Positions 34,640 to 43,534 are shown, counted from the first letter of the stretch. The stretch is 64,000 bases of DNA from Microvirga antarctica (GCF_017921815.1 NZ_JAGEMM010000006.1:62001-126000); one strand, 5' to 3'. The notes: generated from the sequence alone by a model not told the origin. Numbers and translations are program-made.

Positions 34640-34978
34640 ATGCCGCATTTCGAGAACTTCTACGCCGACAAGCTTCGTGGCGCGCTCGGTGTCGCCGATG
34701 CCGACGCGGTGCTCGACCTGCGCGATGCACCTCGCGAGGCAGCGGCGGCGTCGTTGCAGGCGATGCTGGAGCGAAGTCTGCTCGTCGATGCGACGACCGT
34801 TGCAATCCGGCTCTCGCCGCCCCCCGAGGGAGGTGGCGAGACGCTGTTCCAGCCCATCGGCAAGGCCCTTCTGGAAGCCAAGAAGCGGGGCTGGATCGAG
34901 AGGCTTCATACCCTGCCGTCGCCTGACGGCCTGGGCTTCTATGTGGTTCTCGCGGGACGCTCCGAGCGCGACGCCTGA
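34640..34978 (+). CDS. hypothetical protein, 112 residues
   Basis: Unrecognised. AAGGA at 34625-34629 precedes the ATG at 34640. The sequence is well-mixed and helical in the first half (RGALGVADADAVLDLRDAPRE), with a predicted strand pair near the end (HTLPSPDGLGFYVVLAG). It has no signal peptide, membrane segment or metal motif. It lies 51 bases after homospermidine synthase and its stop is directly next to the stop of the convergent DUF2937 gene. Probably a cytoplasmic protein. Confidence 0.65.
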   Translation: MPHFENFYADKLRGALGVADADAVLDLRDAPREAAAASLQAMLERSLLVDATTVAIRLSPPPEGGGETLFQPIGKALLEAKKRGWIERLHTLPSPDGLGFYVVLAGRSERDA

Positions 34979-35494
34979 TTACGAGGCCTGCACCCGGGCC
35001 GGGCGACGGAAGAGGCTGCGCAGAAATCCCCATAGCAGCAGAACGCCGCCCCAGATGCCCACGAACCCGAAGGCCGCCGATACCACGCCTTCCTGCGTGA
35101 CTGGAACAGCCGGCTCGAAATCGCGATAGGCCGCGCTCATCACGTCCGTGTCGCCATCGCGCACCATGAGAGCGACCCGTCCAAACGGCCCCGCATCGAT
35201 CATCGCCTGGCGGTGGGCCTCCAGGTGGCCGAGGCGCTCCACGTTTCCCTGCATGGCAACGCCCTGTCGGCTGGCCAGCGTGTCGGTGTTGGCGCGCAGG
35301 CGCAGGATCGCAGTTTGGGAGGTCTCTCCGCTTGCGCGTGCATCCGCGTTAAAGCGCGTGACGACCTGCCTCAACTCGTCGATCCCGCCCCCGAGACGCT
35401 GGCGGTATTGCTGCGAGAATTCCGGTCCCTGCGACGCCACGACGGCACCGAGCAACCCGCACCCGACAGCGCTTATGCGGATGATGCGCGACAT
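34979..35494 (-). CDS. DUF2937 family inner-membrane protein
   Basis: A 171-residue protein with an N-terminal hydrophobic segment (IIRISAVGCGLLGAVVAS), a central periplasmic helical part with many charged residues, and a C-terminal membrane helix (AAFGFVGIWGGVLLLWGFLRSLF). This two-helix layout with GPEFSQQYRQRLGGGIDELRQ is typical of DUF2937. The function is unknown. It is transcribed with or just downstream of the small Cys-containing protein at 35504. Confidence 0.85.
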   Translation of the reverse strand: MSRIIRISAVGCGLLGAVVASQGPEFSQQYRQRLGGGIDELRQVVTRFNADARASGETSQTAILRLRANTDTLASRQGVAMQGNVERLGHLEAHRQAMIDAGPFGRVALMVRDGDTDVMSAAYRDFEPAVPVTQEGVVSAAFGFVGIWGGVLLLWGFLRSLFRRPARVQAS

Positions 35495-35503
35495 CGTTCC
35501 TCC

Positions 35504-35782
35504 TCAGGATGCGAGGGCTTCGAGGATATCGTCCTGCGTCACGTCCGCCAGCCCCTTGGCGACCTTGCAGGCCCGCGTCTTAACGCCCGGTTCCATCACC
35601 AGAATGACAGTCTCGACGCCCGGGCAGGCGGGGTCCATGCAGGCGATCTCATTGACCGCAAAAGCCGTGTCGGGGGAACCGCCCAGCGCAGCGCGCGCCC
35701 AGTCCTTGATGCGTGCGATCGCCTCGGGGTCTGCCTTCGGGACACCGAAGGCTCCTCTGATGAACGCCCCCAGCCGCGCCAC
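35504..35782 (-). CDS. hypothetical small cysteine-containing protein
   Basis: About 92 residues if the GTG at 35782 is used, with GAGG eleven bases upstream; this start overlaps no coding part of the WD40 gene, which stops at 35793. A longer frame to 35926 runs through that gene antiphase and is implausible. Two close cysteines (IACMDPACPG) and a third (TRACKVAKG) could bind metal or form a cluster, and the C-terminus DVTQDDILEAL is helical. It is unrecognised, but lies in the WD40-CobW metal cluster, which makes metal binding worth testing. Confidence 0.6.
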   Translation of the reverse strand: MARLGAFIRGAFGVPKADPEAIARIKDWARAALGGSPDTAFAVNEIACMDPACPGVETVILVMEPGVKTRACKVAKGLADVTQDDILEALAS

Positions 35783-35792
35783 GTTGCCGGCC

Positions 35793-36800
35793 TCAGGTCG
35801 GCAGGGTGAGAAGGCCGGCCTGGCCGTCCTCGCAGCCGAAGGCCAGCCGTTTGCCGCCGGCATCCCACTCCATGGCCGTGACGCCGCTGCCCTTGAGAGC
35901 CTGGCGAACGAGCAATTCGGCCGCATCCACCATGCGGATCAGCAGAATGCAACCGTCCTCGTAACCGACCGCGAGCACGAAGGTGTTGGGGTGGAACGCC
36001 ACGCGGGTGACCTTGGCGGGCCGCACACCACATTCGCGCGGCTGCTTGCCCATCGGGCCTTCCTTGGAATCGAAAGGCCACAGGATCGCCGCTTCGGCCC
36101 CCGATGTGGCGAGCCATTTGCCATCTGACGACCACGACACCGAACGGGTCTTGGATGGATACCCGCTCATGCGCATGTTGCCCTTGTCGGGAACAAGGCG
36201 CCAACCGTGCAGGGCATTTTCCTGCATGGACGTCACGATAAAGCGCGCATCCGGCGACCACACGATATCGAGGTGCGATCCTTTCCAGTCCAAAAGCTCG
36301 GGCTTGGCCTCGACATTGGGAAACCACAGGGTCGCGCCGTTGTAATGCGCGATGGCGAGGCGATAGCCCTTCGGCGCAAAGGCCAATCCACGCGGCGCCG
36401 AGGCGAGTTCCAGGATTTTCTCGCGACCTTTGTCGTCAATCGCGATGGCGCGTTTTCCGGCCCCGTAGGCAAAGGCCCCGGTCTTGCTGATGGCGAGCGA
36501 ATCGATCCAGGCGCCTTTGGTCTCGGCAAGGGTCCCGCTCGACCCGTCGGCGTGGGTAACGGCGACGCGGCCATCATCGCCCCCGGTGAGAAACCGCGCA
36601 CCGTCGCTGAGACCCACCAGCACGCCGGCACCCGGATGAGCCTCCACCCGCTGTGTCTCGCCGTCGCGTGCCAGCACAATCGTCCCGTCGCCGAGGCCGA
36701 AAGCCGCCGTGCCCTTCAGCCAGCCGATGGCCGTGACATGCGCGTTGGTGTCCACGGCCAGAACGTGTTGGGTCAGTGACGATGCAGGTCCAGCGGTCAT
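35793..36800 (-). CDS. WD40 repeat protein
   Basis: A 335-residue beta-propeller protein with about six to seven WD40-like repeats (for example SVSWSSDGKWLATSG, VAFHPNTFVLAVGYEDG, AMEWDAGGKRLAFGCEDG). It has no signal peptide, so it should be cytoplasmic. It lies downstream of a CobW-type GTPase on the same strand, an arrangement common in Hyphomicrobiales. A metal-delivery partner role is possible. It is not obviously AztD, the periplasmic zinc propeller protein, because export signals are absent. Confidence 0.85.
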   Translation of the reverse strand: MTAGPASSLTQHVLAVDTNAHVTAIGWLKGTAAFGLGDGTIVLARDGETQRVEAHPGAGVLVGLSDGARFLTGGDDGRVAVTHADGSSGTLAETKGAWIDSLAISKTGAFAYGAGKRAIAIDDKGREKILELASAPRGLAFAPKGYRLAIAHYNGATLWFPNVEAKPELLDWKGSHLDIVWSPDARFIVTSMQENALHGWRLVPDKGNMRMSGYPSKTRSVSWSSDGKWLATSGAEAAILWPFDSKEGPMGKQPRECGVRPAKVTRVAFHPNTFVLAVGYEDGCILLIRMVDAAELLVRQALKGSGVTAMEWDAGGKRLAFGCEDGQAGLLTLPT

Positions 36801-36932
36801 TCGGGCAATCCCTTCGCGGATGCCATTAGCACAAACGGGAGGGCCGTCGACAGGTGAGATCGGTCCAAGGTGCAGGGTCGGCGATCGGGCCAGGCGCCGT
36901 CACCGACGGCATTCTCGCACGCTCGCCTGTCG

Positions 36933-37895
36933 TCAGACCGCGCAGGCGAGGAACTCCTCGCGGATCGCCTTTTCGTTGAGATCGCGGCCGATGAAGACGA
37001 CCTTGGAGGTGCGCTTCTGGCCAGGTTTCCAGTCGCCCTGCACGTCGCCGTCGAGGATCATGTGGACGCCCTGGAAGACGAAGCGCTTCGGTTCGCCGGG
37101 AAACGCCACGATGCCCTTGCAGCGCAGGATGTTCGCGCCCTCGACCTGGGTCAGGTTCGAAATCCACGGCATGAAACGCTCGGGGTCGACTTCACCGTCG
37201 ATTTTGACGGAGATCGACTGCATCTCTTCGTCGTGGTGGTGATGATGGCCCTGCTCGAGAAAATCGGGTTCGATGTCGAGAATGCGGTCGAGATCGAAGG
37301 CATTGCGATCAAGCACTTCGCTGATCGGCACGGCGCAGTTCTGGGTGCGATGAAGCTTGGCATAGGGGTTGATGGCGCGAATGCGGCCCTCGACCTCTTC
37401 CAGCTCCGCGGGCGACACCAGATCGATCTTGTTAAGAATGATCACGTCCGCAAAGGCGATCTGGCTTTTGGCTTCGGGCGCATCCTTCAGCCGCTCGGAC
37501 AGCCATTTGGCGTCCGCGACCGTGACGACCGCGTCGAGACGGGCCGCGTCCGAGACGTCCTGATCCATGAAGAAGGTCTGGGCGACGGGTGCGGGATCGG
37601 CGAGACCGGTGGTCTCGACGATGATGGCGTCGAACTTGCCCTTGCGCTTCATCAGGCCGTCGAGAATGCGGATGAGGTCGCCGCGCACGGTGCAGCAGAT
37701 GCAGCCGTTGTTCATCTCGAACACTTCCTCGTCGGCGCCGACGACCAGTTCGTTATCGATGCCGATTTCGCCGAATTCGTTGACGATCACGGCATATTTC
37801 TTGCCGTGCGGCTCGGTCAGGATGCGGTTGAGAAGCGTCGTCTTGCCGGCGCCGAGATAGCCGGTGAGAACCGTGATGGGGATCTTGTCGGACAT
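36933..37895 (-). CDS. CobW/COG0523 family GTP-dependent metallochaperone
   Basis: A 320-residue GTPase. The P-loop is GYLGAGKTT (12-20), the metal-binding CxCC motif is Cys64-x-Cys66-Cys67 (NGCICC), NKID is the guanine-binding motif, and a run of five His (216-220) follows a linker, as in zinc-linked members such as ZagA/ZigA. It probably delivers zinc to client proteins under zinc limitation. It lies 64 bases downstream of the metal-binding protein of the importer operon, separated by a perfect 15-bp hairpin. Zinc is inferred from the operon and His run. Confidence 0.9.
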   Translation of the reverse strand: MSDKIPITVLTGYLGAGKTTLLNRILTEPHGKKYAVIVNEFGEIGIDNELVVGADEEVFEMNNGCICCTVRGDLIRILDGLMKRKGKFDAIIVETTGLADPAPVAQTFFMDQDVSDAARLDAVVTVADAKWLSERLKDAPEAKSQIAFADVIILNKIDLVSPAELEEVEGRIRAINPYAKLHRTQNCAVPISEVLDRNAFDLDRILDIEPDFLEQGHHHHHDEEMQSISVKIDGEVDPERFMPWISNLTQVEGANILRCKGIVAFPGEPKRFVFQGVHMILDGDVQGDWKPGQKRTSKVVFIGRDLNEKAIREEFLACAV

Positions 37896-37933
37896 CGGGA
37901 AAATCCAAAACCTGTTTGCGGGAGCCGTCTCCG

Positions 37934-37969
37934 GTCGAGCTGAGACGGCAAAGACCGTCTCAGCTCGAC
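37934..37969 (-). terminator. 15-bp perfect hairpin across the znuA stop
   Basis: GTCGAGCTGAGACGG (37934-37948) pairs perfectly with CCGTCTCAGCTCGAC (37955-37969) over a six-base loop. On the minus-strand mRNA it starts inside the last codons of the metal-binding protein and ends before the CobW gene. There is no U-run after it. It may lower read-through into cobW, protect the upstream mRNA, or end transcription with help from Rho. Confidence 0.55.
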
Positions 37970-38880
37970 AGGGCCGCGCTGAACGCCCTTATATTGTGTC
38001 TCATCATGTCAATGTAAGTCCCGGCCGGACCCGTGGGGACGGACAGCGCATCGGAGTAGACGCGCTCCCCGATGGACGCCCCTGTTTCGCTGGCGATGCG
38101 TTGCATGAGACGCGGATCCGACACGTTCTCGACGAAGATCGCCTTGATCGTCTCGCGCTTGATCTGCTGGATGATTTTGGCCACGTCCCGGGCCGAGGCC
38201 TCGGCGTCGGTCGAGACTCCTTGAGGGGCGATCATCGCCACGCCATAGGCGGCCTCGAAATAGCGGAACGCATCGTGGGACGTGATGATGCGACGCCGGT
38301 CTTTCGGGATGGCTGACACCAGCGCCCGGATATCGGCGTCGAGCGCATCGAGTTTTGCCAGATAGGCCGTGGCGTTCGCCTCGTAGGCCGCCCGCCCGTC
38401 GGCATCGGCCGCCACGAGGCCGTCGCGGATCGCCGCCACATAAAGCTTGGCATTCGCCACATCCTGCCAGGCATGCGGGTCGGTGGACGCATGGGAATGG
38501 CCGTGAGCGTGGTCATCCTCACCGGAGAGCGGCGTGACGGCGCGGGCGGCCTCGACGGTCGCGGCCTTGGTGCCGGAGGATTTGACGAGCCGCTCGATCC
38601 AGCCTTCGAACTTCAGGCCGTTGGTGAAGACGATTTTGGCCTCGCTGAGACGGCGTGCATCCGCGGGGCTCGGCGAATAGACATGTGCGTCCCCGTCGGG
38701 TCCCACAAGCGTCGTCACCGCGACCCGGTCGCCGCCCACATTGGCCACCATATCCCCGAGAATCGAGAAGGTCGCGACGACCTTGAGCCTGGCCGGAGCC
38801 TGTGCGGAGGCCGTGGTGGCGAGGCCCGCCATCAACCCGCCTGCCAGCAAGGCCAGGACGGTCTTTCGCGTCACATTCAT
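37960..38880 (-). CDS. znuA: zinc (or manganese) ABC transporter substrate-binding protein, ZnuA/AztC type
   Basis: A 306-residue cluster-A-I metal-binding protein with a signal peptide (hydrophobic to ALA-type cleavage before QAPARLK). The metal-ligand pattern is His at GDAHVYSP, His at STDPHAWQ, His at ITSHDAF and an acidic ligand near the C-terminus. A His-rich flexible loop ([11 protein letters not shown]) precedes the second ligand, as in zinc-binding ZnuA/AztC proteins. It feeds the permease directly upstream in the operon. Manganese cannot be excluded from sequence alone. Confidence 0.88.
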   Translation of the reverse strand: MNVTRKTVLALLAGGLMAGLATTASAQAPARLKVVATFSILGDMVANVGGDRVAVTTLVGPDGDAHVYSPSPADARRLSEAKIVFTNGLKFEGWIERLVKSSGTKAATVEAARAVTPLSGEDDHAHGHSHASTDPHAWQDVANAKLYVAAIRDGLVAADADGRAAYEANATAYLAKLDALDADIRALVSAIPKDRRRIITSHDAFRYFEAAYGVAMIAPQGVSTDAEASARDVAKIIQQIKRETIKAIFVENVSDPRLMQRIASETGASIGERVYSDALSVPTGPAGTYIDMMRHNIRAFSAALSS

Positions 38881-38898
38881 GGTCGATCTCCCTTGGTG

Positions 38899-39765
38899 TC
38901 AGGCTTCGAGATGACGGCCCGGCCACAGCAGCCACAACAGGCCGCCCTCGCGGCCGGCAAGGAGCGACAGCACGTAGACGATGCCGGCCGTCAAAATGAT
39001 CGCCGGACCGGCCGGCAATTCCAGGTGAAAGGAGAGCAGCAGGCCGCCCAGCCCCGAGAGCATCCCGATCAGAATCGAGACGATCATCATCGCGGTGATG
39101 TCCGCGGCCCAGAACCGCGAGGCAGCCGCGGGCAGCATCATCATGCCGACCGCCAGCAGGGTCCCGAGCGCGTGGAACCCGCCGACCAGATTGAGCACCA
39201 CCAAACCCAGAAAGGTCAGGTGCGTCGGCGTTCCGGCGCGGCTGACGGAGCGCAGGAAAACCGGATCGACACATTCGAGGACGAGCGGCCGATAGAGGAT
39301 CGCGAGCGCCATCACGGTGATGGTGGAGATGGAGGCCAGCAGCAGCAGGGTGTTGTCGTCGAGCGCCAGCACGGTGCCGAACAGCACGTGGAGCAGGTCC
39401 ACGTTGGAGCCGCGCAGCGACACGATGGTGACGCCCAGCGCGAGCGACAGGAGGTAGAAGGCCGCCAGCGAGGCATCTTCCTTCAGGGCGGTGAAACGCG
39501 AGACGAGGCCGGCCGCCACCGCGACGATCACGCCGGCGGCGAGGCCGCCGATGGTCATGGCCGATAGCGAAAGGCCCGCGAAGAGATACCCGACCGCGGC
39601 ACCGGGCAGGATGGCATGGGCCATGGCGTCCCCGGTCAGACTCATCCGACGCAGCATCAGAAACACGCCAATCGGCCCACCGCCGAGCGCGATGGCGATC
39701 ACGCCGACGAGGGCGCGTTGCATGAAGGCGAATTCCGAGAACGGACCGACCAGGTAATCGATCAT
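38899..39765 (-). CDS. znuB: zinc (or manganese) ABC transporter permease, ZnuB/AztB type
   Basis: A 288-residue inner-membrane permease of the ABC-3 family with eight to nine hydrophobic helices. The conserved N-terminal part (RRMSLTGDAMAHAILPGAAVG) and the later MMMLPAAASRFWA segment are typical. It is in the middle of the minus-strand metal operon between the ATPase gene (gap 33 bases) and the binding-protein gene (gap 18 bases). Confidence 0.9.
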   Translation of the reverse strand: MIDYLVGPFSEFAFMQRALVGVIAIALGGGPIGVFLMLRRMSLTGDAMAHAILPGAAVGYLFAGLSLSAMTIGGLAAGVIVAVAAGLVSRFTALKEDASLAAFYLLSLALGVTIVSLRGSNVDLLHVLFGTVLALDDNTLLLLASISTITVMALAILYRPLVLECVDPVFLRSVSRAGTPTHLTFLGLVVLNLVGGFHALGTLLAVGMMMLPAAASRFWAADITAMMIVSILIGMLSGLGGLLLSFHLELPAGPAIILTAGIVYVLSLLAGREGGLLWLLWPGRHLEA

Positions 39766-39798
39766 CTCAAGGCCGCGCGACGAAGGGTGAGGTGCGGG

Positions 39799-40557
39799 TC
39801 ATGCGGCGCTCCGGTCACAGGCGGCGGCATGCGGATCGTAAGCCTCTACCATCTGGCGGGCGCGCAAGAGGTTTGCGGCGCTGAGCACCTCGGCGGTTGC
39901 GCCCCAGGCAACCGGTTCGCGGGCAATGAGCAGCGTCTGCGGAAACACCCGCTTGACCGTGTCGATATCGTGCAGCACGGCCACGACGGTGCGCGCCTCC
40001 GCATGCCAGCGTCGCACCAGATCGAGCAGGTCGGCCGTCGTCTTGGCGTCGATCGCCGTGAAGGGTTCGTCGAGCAGGATGATGGGCGAATCCTGCAGCA
40101 GCAGGCGGGCAAACAACGTCCGCTGCATCTGGCCGCCCGAGAGCGTGCCGATGGGGCGGCGCTCGAATCCGGTCAGGCCCACCGCCGACAGGGCCTCCTC
40201 GATGCGCGAGCGCGCGCCCTTGCCGATTCCTCCCAGCGCGCCTGAGCGCGACCACAGGCCCATGGCCACGAGATCGTAAACCGACAGCGGGAACGTCCGG
40301 TCGATTTCGGCCGCCTGCGGCAGGTAGGCCACCGAGGCGCGGGCCGGCAGCGTGAGCCGGATATGACCGTCGAGCGGCCGAAGCGCGCCGACGATCCCTT
40401 TCAGGAGCGTGGACTTGCCCGCCCCGTTGGGCCCGACGATGGCCGTGAGGCTACCGGTGGCGATCTCACCGTTCAGGTGATGGACCGCCGGATGGCGGCC
40501 ATAGCCCAACGTCACCTCGTCAAAGCCGATCGCCGATGCTGCCACGGTCCCGCTCAT
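39799..40557 (-). CDS. znuC: zinc (or manganese) ABC transporter ATP-binding protein, ZnuC/AztA type
   Basis: A 252-residue ATPase. Walker A (GPNGAGKSTLLKG), signature (LSGGQMQRTLFARLLLQ), Walker B (IILLDEPFTAID) and switch His (AVLHDIDTV) are complete. The N-terminal GYGRHPAVHHLNG resembles AztA of Paracoccus. Its ATG overlaps the stop of a His-rich 54-residue microprotein as ATGA, so the small gene is translationally coupled to it. It energises uptake of divalent metal. Confidence 0.9.
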   Translation of the reverse strand: MSGTVAASAIGFDEVTLGYGRHPAVHHLNGEIATGSLTAIVGPNGAGKSTLLKGIVGALRPLDGHIRLTLPARASVAYLPQAAEIDRTFPLSVYDLVAMGLWSRSGALGGIGKGARSRIEEALSAVGLTGFERRPIGTLSGGQMQRTLFARLLLQDSPIILLDEPFTAIDAKTTADLLDLVRRWHAEARTVVAVLHDIDTVKRVFPQTLLIAREPVAWGATAEVLSAANLLRARQMVEAYDPHAAACDRSAA

Positions 40558-40718
40558 GCGATCACGGCGAAAACGAGTAGCCAGAGGCAGGCGAGCAGGC
40601 CGGCCGACCCGACCAGGCGCTGAAGCGCGGAGAGGCGGAGCAGCGAGAAGGTGGGTCGTCCCGCCACCACCTGCGTCGGGGCGTGTGCGTGATGACGGTG
40701 CGAATGGCTGTGCGGCAT
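40554..40718 (-). CDS. His-rich single-pass membrane microprotein leading the metal operon
   Basis: A 54-residue protein starting at ATG 40718. Six of the first twelve residues are His (MPHSHSHRHHAH), and a single membrane helix (VGSAGLLACLWLLVFAVIA) closes the protein at its last residue. The stop overlaps the ATPase start. The His cluster could bind zinc at the membrane surface, as a sensor, buffer or accessory part of the importer. I know no named family for it; small His-rich membrane proteins at zinc operons exist elsewhere, so it may be of that kind. Confidence 0.7.
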   Translation of the reverse strand: MPHSHSHRHHAHAPTQVVAGRPTFSLLRLSALQRLVGSAGLLACLWLLVFAVIA

Positions 40719-40753
40719 GGCTCGGTCATACACCCGCGCCGGGCTGAATTCTA

Positions 40754-40781
40754 GGGGAGTACAGTATTTTATACGTACCCC
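40754..40781. promoter_or_regulatory. inverted-repeat operator candidate upstream of the metal operon
   Basis: The sequence reads AGGGG-A-GTAC-A-GTAT, a three-base TTT centre, then ATAC-GTA-CCCCT: two arms complementary apart from single-base bulges. It ends 36 bases before the first gene of the minus-strand metal operon and contains a TATAAA-like -10 on that strand. A metal-responsive repressor such as Zur or Mur is the likely binder, but it does not match the classical TGTTATAATATAACA Zur box closely. Confidence 0.45.
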
Positions 40782-40806
40782 TTGGCGGCGTCCCGATAGG
40801 AACCTG

Positions 40807-42396
40807 TCAGGCCACCGGATGGTACTGGTAGAGCCAGGTTTCGCTGAGAATTTCATCCCCTTGCCGCAGGTAGCAGCGCAACTCGACCGGATCGAGACCG
40901 GCCGCCGTCAGGTCAAACTGCGTCCGCCAGTGGCCGGGCACGTCGTCAGGGACCGCTTCGGTGAGGATGTTGGCGAAGGTGCCGCGCGAGGCGGTCAGGA
41001 CCGGTTGCGGGATGACCCCCTTGGGCAGGCGGGTGAGCGGCTCTCCCATGAACTCGACCATGAATTTGCGCACGCCCTTCGGACGCGCCGTGCCCGCCTG
41101 TCCGCCATTGCCGAAGCGGGTCGCCACCACGCGGGCGAGCGGCGTCGGATAGGGCTCCTCGGCCGACCAGTACATGCGATATTTGAATTCGAACATCTTG
41201 CCGGCGACAGCTGGCTCCGCCGGCACCCACATGGCCACCACATTGTCGTGGATCTCGTCATCGGTCGGGATTTCCACCAGCTGAATGGCGCCGCGCTCCC
41301 AGTTGCCCGTGGGCTCGATCCAGAGCGACGGTCGACGGTCGTAATAGACCCCGTCCAGGTAGTGGTCGAAGTTGCGGTCGCGCTGCAGCAGCCCGAACCC
41401 CTTCGGATTGGTGTCCGAGAACGACGAGGTGATGATGCGCGGCGGGTTGTTGAGCGGCCGCCAGATCCGTTCGCCCGTGCCCGTCCACATGGCAAGGCCG
41501 TCGGAATCATGGATTTCCGGGCGCCAATCGACGGCGGTCGCCTTGGATTTCTCCGAGTACCAGTACATCGAGGTCAGCGGAGCAATCCCCAGCCGGGCCA
41601 CATCCTGACGCAGGAAGATGGTGCTCTCGATGGCCATGATCACCGATTTCGCCCGTTGCATCACGAAGCGATAGACGCCGGCCACGCTCGGGCCGTCGAG
41701 GAGCGCATAGACCGTGACGGTGTCGGAGCCTGGCGCCGGCGTGTCGAAATAGACGTGCGTGAAGTCGGGGAATTCCTCGTTCTTGCCGAACACCGCCACA
41801 TCCACCGCAAGCCCCCGGGCCGAAAGGCCGTACTGGTAGAGCTCGCCGATGGCGCGGAAATACGACGCGCCGAGAAACGCCACCCAATCGTTCTTGCGCC
41901 AGTCAAGCTTGCCGTTGCGGGCCTCCTGGAAGCGGAACCCGGCAAATCCGGAATTGTCCGGCAGTTTGCGTGCCGGCGAATCCGCCGGCATCTCGAAATA
42001 GGCGTTGTCGTAGAGAATCTCGCGCGCCTGGCCTTTTTCCGTCACATGCATCCGGACCGGCTTCTGGAAATAGCGCCCGAGATGGAAGAACGTCACCGGA
42101 AATTCGCTCGGCCCATTGGCCCAGAGCGCGAGATCGGTCTTGAACTTCAGCTTTCCGTGCGCGTCGTAGTCGATCTGGTCCAGCACCTCGGGGGATGGGC
42201 GGACCGGGGGAACATACGGTTGTGCCGCCATCTCGCGGGCCTGTTTCTTCAGGCCCTCGTATGAAAATGGCGTGGCCGGCCCCATCGTCAGGCTCTGCTG
42301 GGCCATGGCCGCGCCGGAGAATCCGGTCACGGCAAGGCCTGCCGTAGCGGTAGCGAACTGGAAAAACTGACGGCGATCGAACATGGTGGATGTCAT
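40807..42396 (-). CDS. glucan biosynthesis protein, MdoG/OpgD family (second copy), Tat-exported
   Basis: A 529-residue MdoG-family periplasmic protein. The N-terminal signal has a twin-arginine core (FDRRQFFQFATATAGLAVTG), as for OpgD of E. coli. ATG starts at 42396 and 42384 are both possible. The body shares with the copy at 28978 the phrases FLGASYFR, YGLSARGLA, HDSDGL and GFGLLQRDR, but differs elsewhere. It likely modifies periplasmic glucan. The stop lies 88 bases from the metal operon start. No glucosyltransferase gene is near. Confidence 0.9.
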   Translation of the reverse strand: MTSTMFDRRQFFQFATATAGLAVTGFSGAAMAQQSLTMGPATPFSYEGLKKQAREMAAQPYVPPVRPSPEVLDQIDYDAHGKLKFKTDLALWANGPSEFPVTFFHLGRYFQKPVRMHVTEKGQAREILYDNAYFEMPADSPARKLPDNSGFAGFRFQEARNGKLDWRKNDWVAFLGASYFRAIGELYQYGLSARGLAVDVAVFGKNEEFPDFTHVYFDTPAPGSDTVTVYALLDGPSVAGVYRFVMQRAKSVIMAIESTIFLRQDVARLGIAPLTSMYWYSEKSKATAVDWRPEIHDSDGLAMWTGTGERIWRPLNNPPRIITSSFSDTNPKGFGLLQRDRNFDHYLDGVYYDRRPSLWIEPTGNWERGAIQLVEIPTDDEIHDNVVAMWVPAEPAVAGKMFEFKYRMYWSAEEPYPTPLARVVATRFGNGGQAGTARPKGVRKFMVEFMGEPLTRLPKGVIPQPVLTASRGTFANILTEAVPDDVPGHWRTQFDLTAAGLDPVELRCYLRQGDEILSETWLYQYHPVA

Positions 42397-42541
42397 CTGC
42401 GCTAGGATGAAACGAGCCCTACCAACCAAGGTGGCAGGATTAAGTCACTCTTAGCCCCTTGAGTATTCCGCGTCAGCCGCCAAACTGACGTCACACACAG
42501 GCGCACCCAAAAAAGCCGCCGCAATCCTAGGGAGTTAACTG

Positions 42542-43510
42542 ATGCACATCCGTTTGACACGAAGCCTATTGGGCGCCGCGACCGCTCTTGCCCTCGCGGG
42601 AGCAAGCCTGCCTGCCCAGGCGCAGGACTTCATCAACATCCTGACCGGCGGCACATCCGGGGTCTATTACCCGCTCGGCGTGGCCATCTCGAAGGTGTTC
42701 TCCGAAAAAGTCCCGGGCAGCCGGCCGTCGGTGCAGGCCACCAAGGCTTCGGTCGAAAATCTCAACCTGCTGCAGCAGGGCAAGGGCGAAATCGGCTTCA
42801 CCCTCGGCGACAGCCTCGCACTCGGCTGGGCCGGCGACGAGGAAGCGGGCTTCCGCGGCAAACTCGACAAGCTGCGCGGCATGACGGCGATCTATCCGAA
42901 TTACATCCAGATCGTCGCCTCGAAGGATTCCGGCATCAAGACGCTGGCGGACCTCAAGGGCAAGCGGATCTCCGTGGGAGCGCCCAAATCCGGCACGGAA
43001 CTGAACGCCCGGGCCATCCTCGCGGGGGCTGGCCTCACCTACAAGGATCTCGGCAAGGTCGAGTACCTGCCCTTCGGCGAATCGGTCGAACTGATGAAGA
43101 ACCGCCAGCTCGACGCGACCCTGCAATCGGCCGGTCTCGGCGTCTCCTCGATCCGCGATCTCGCAAGCTCCGTCCCCATCGTCGTGGTGGAGATTCCCGC
43201 CGCCATCGTCGACAAAGTCGGGGCGCCTTACGTCAAGGTGATGATCCCGGCCAACACCTATGAGGGCCAGACCGCCGCCGTCCCGGCGGCCGCCGTCGTC
43301 AATTACCTGGTGACCCATTCGGGCATGTCGGACGACAAGGTCTACCAGATGACGAAAGCCCTCTATGAAAGCCTGCCGGATCTGGGCGCAGCCCATGCGG
43401 CCGCCAAGGACATCAAGCTCGAGAGCGCGCTTGTCGGCATGCCGGTGCCGATGCATCCGGGCGCGCAGCGTTACTTCGATGAAAAGGGCGTCAAGAAGCA
43501 GGGTTCCTAA
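42542..43510 (+). CDS. TAXI family TRAP transporter solute-binding protein
   Basis: A 322-residue periplasmic protein with a signal peptide ending near QAQ-DF. The start of the mature part, INILTGGTSGVYYPLG, is the TAXI-family hallmark, and later KGKRISVGAPKSGTE fits. It captures an organic solute (glutamate-like ligands are known for some members) and passes it to the fused TRAP permease downstream. A strong hairpin separates the two genes and may favour higher expression of this protein. Confidence 0.93.
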   Translation: MHIRLTRSLLGAATALALAGASLPAQAQDFINILTGGTSGVYYPLGVAISKVFSEKVPGSRPSVQATKASVENLNLLQQGKGEIGFTLGDSLALGWAGDEEAGFRGKLDKLRGMTAIYPNYIQIVASKDSGIKTLADLKGKRISVGAPKSGTELNARAILAGAGLTYKDLGKVEYLPFGESVELMKNRQLDATLQSAGLGVSSIRDLASSVPIVVVEIPAAIVDKVGAPYVKVMIPANTYEGQTAAVPAAAVVNYLVTHSGMSDDKVYQMTKALYESLPDLGAAHAAAKDIKLESALVGMPVPMHPGAQRYFDEKGVKKQGS

Positions 43511-43534
43511 GTCCTTGTGCTGATTTGACATCGA

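Noticed and set aside
36933..40718. Manganese (Sit/Mnt) rather than zinc importer
   Set aside because: Not excluded, but the His-rich loop in the binding protein, the CobW protein with CxCC and His run, and AztA-like ATPase features favour zinc.
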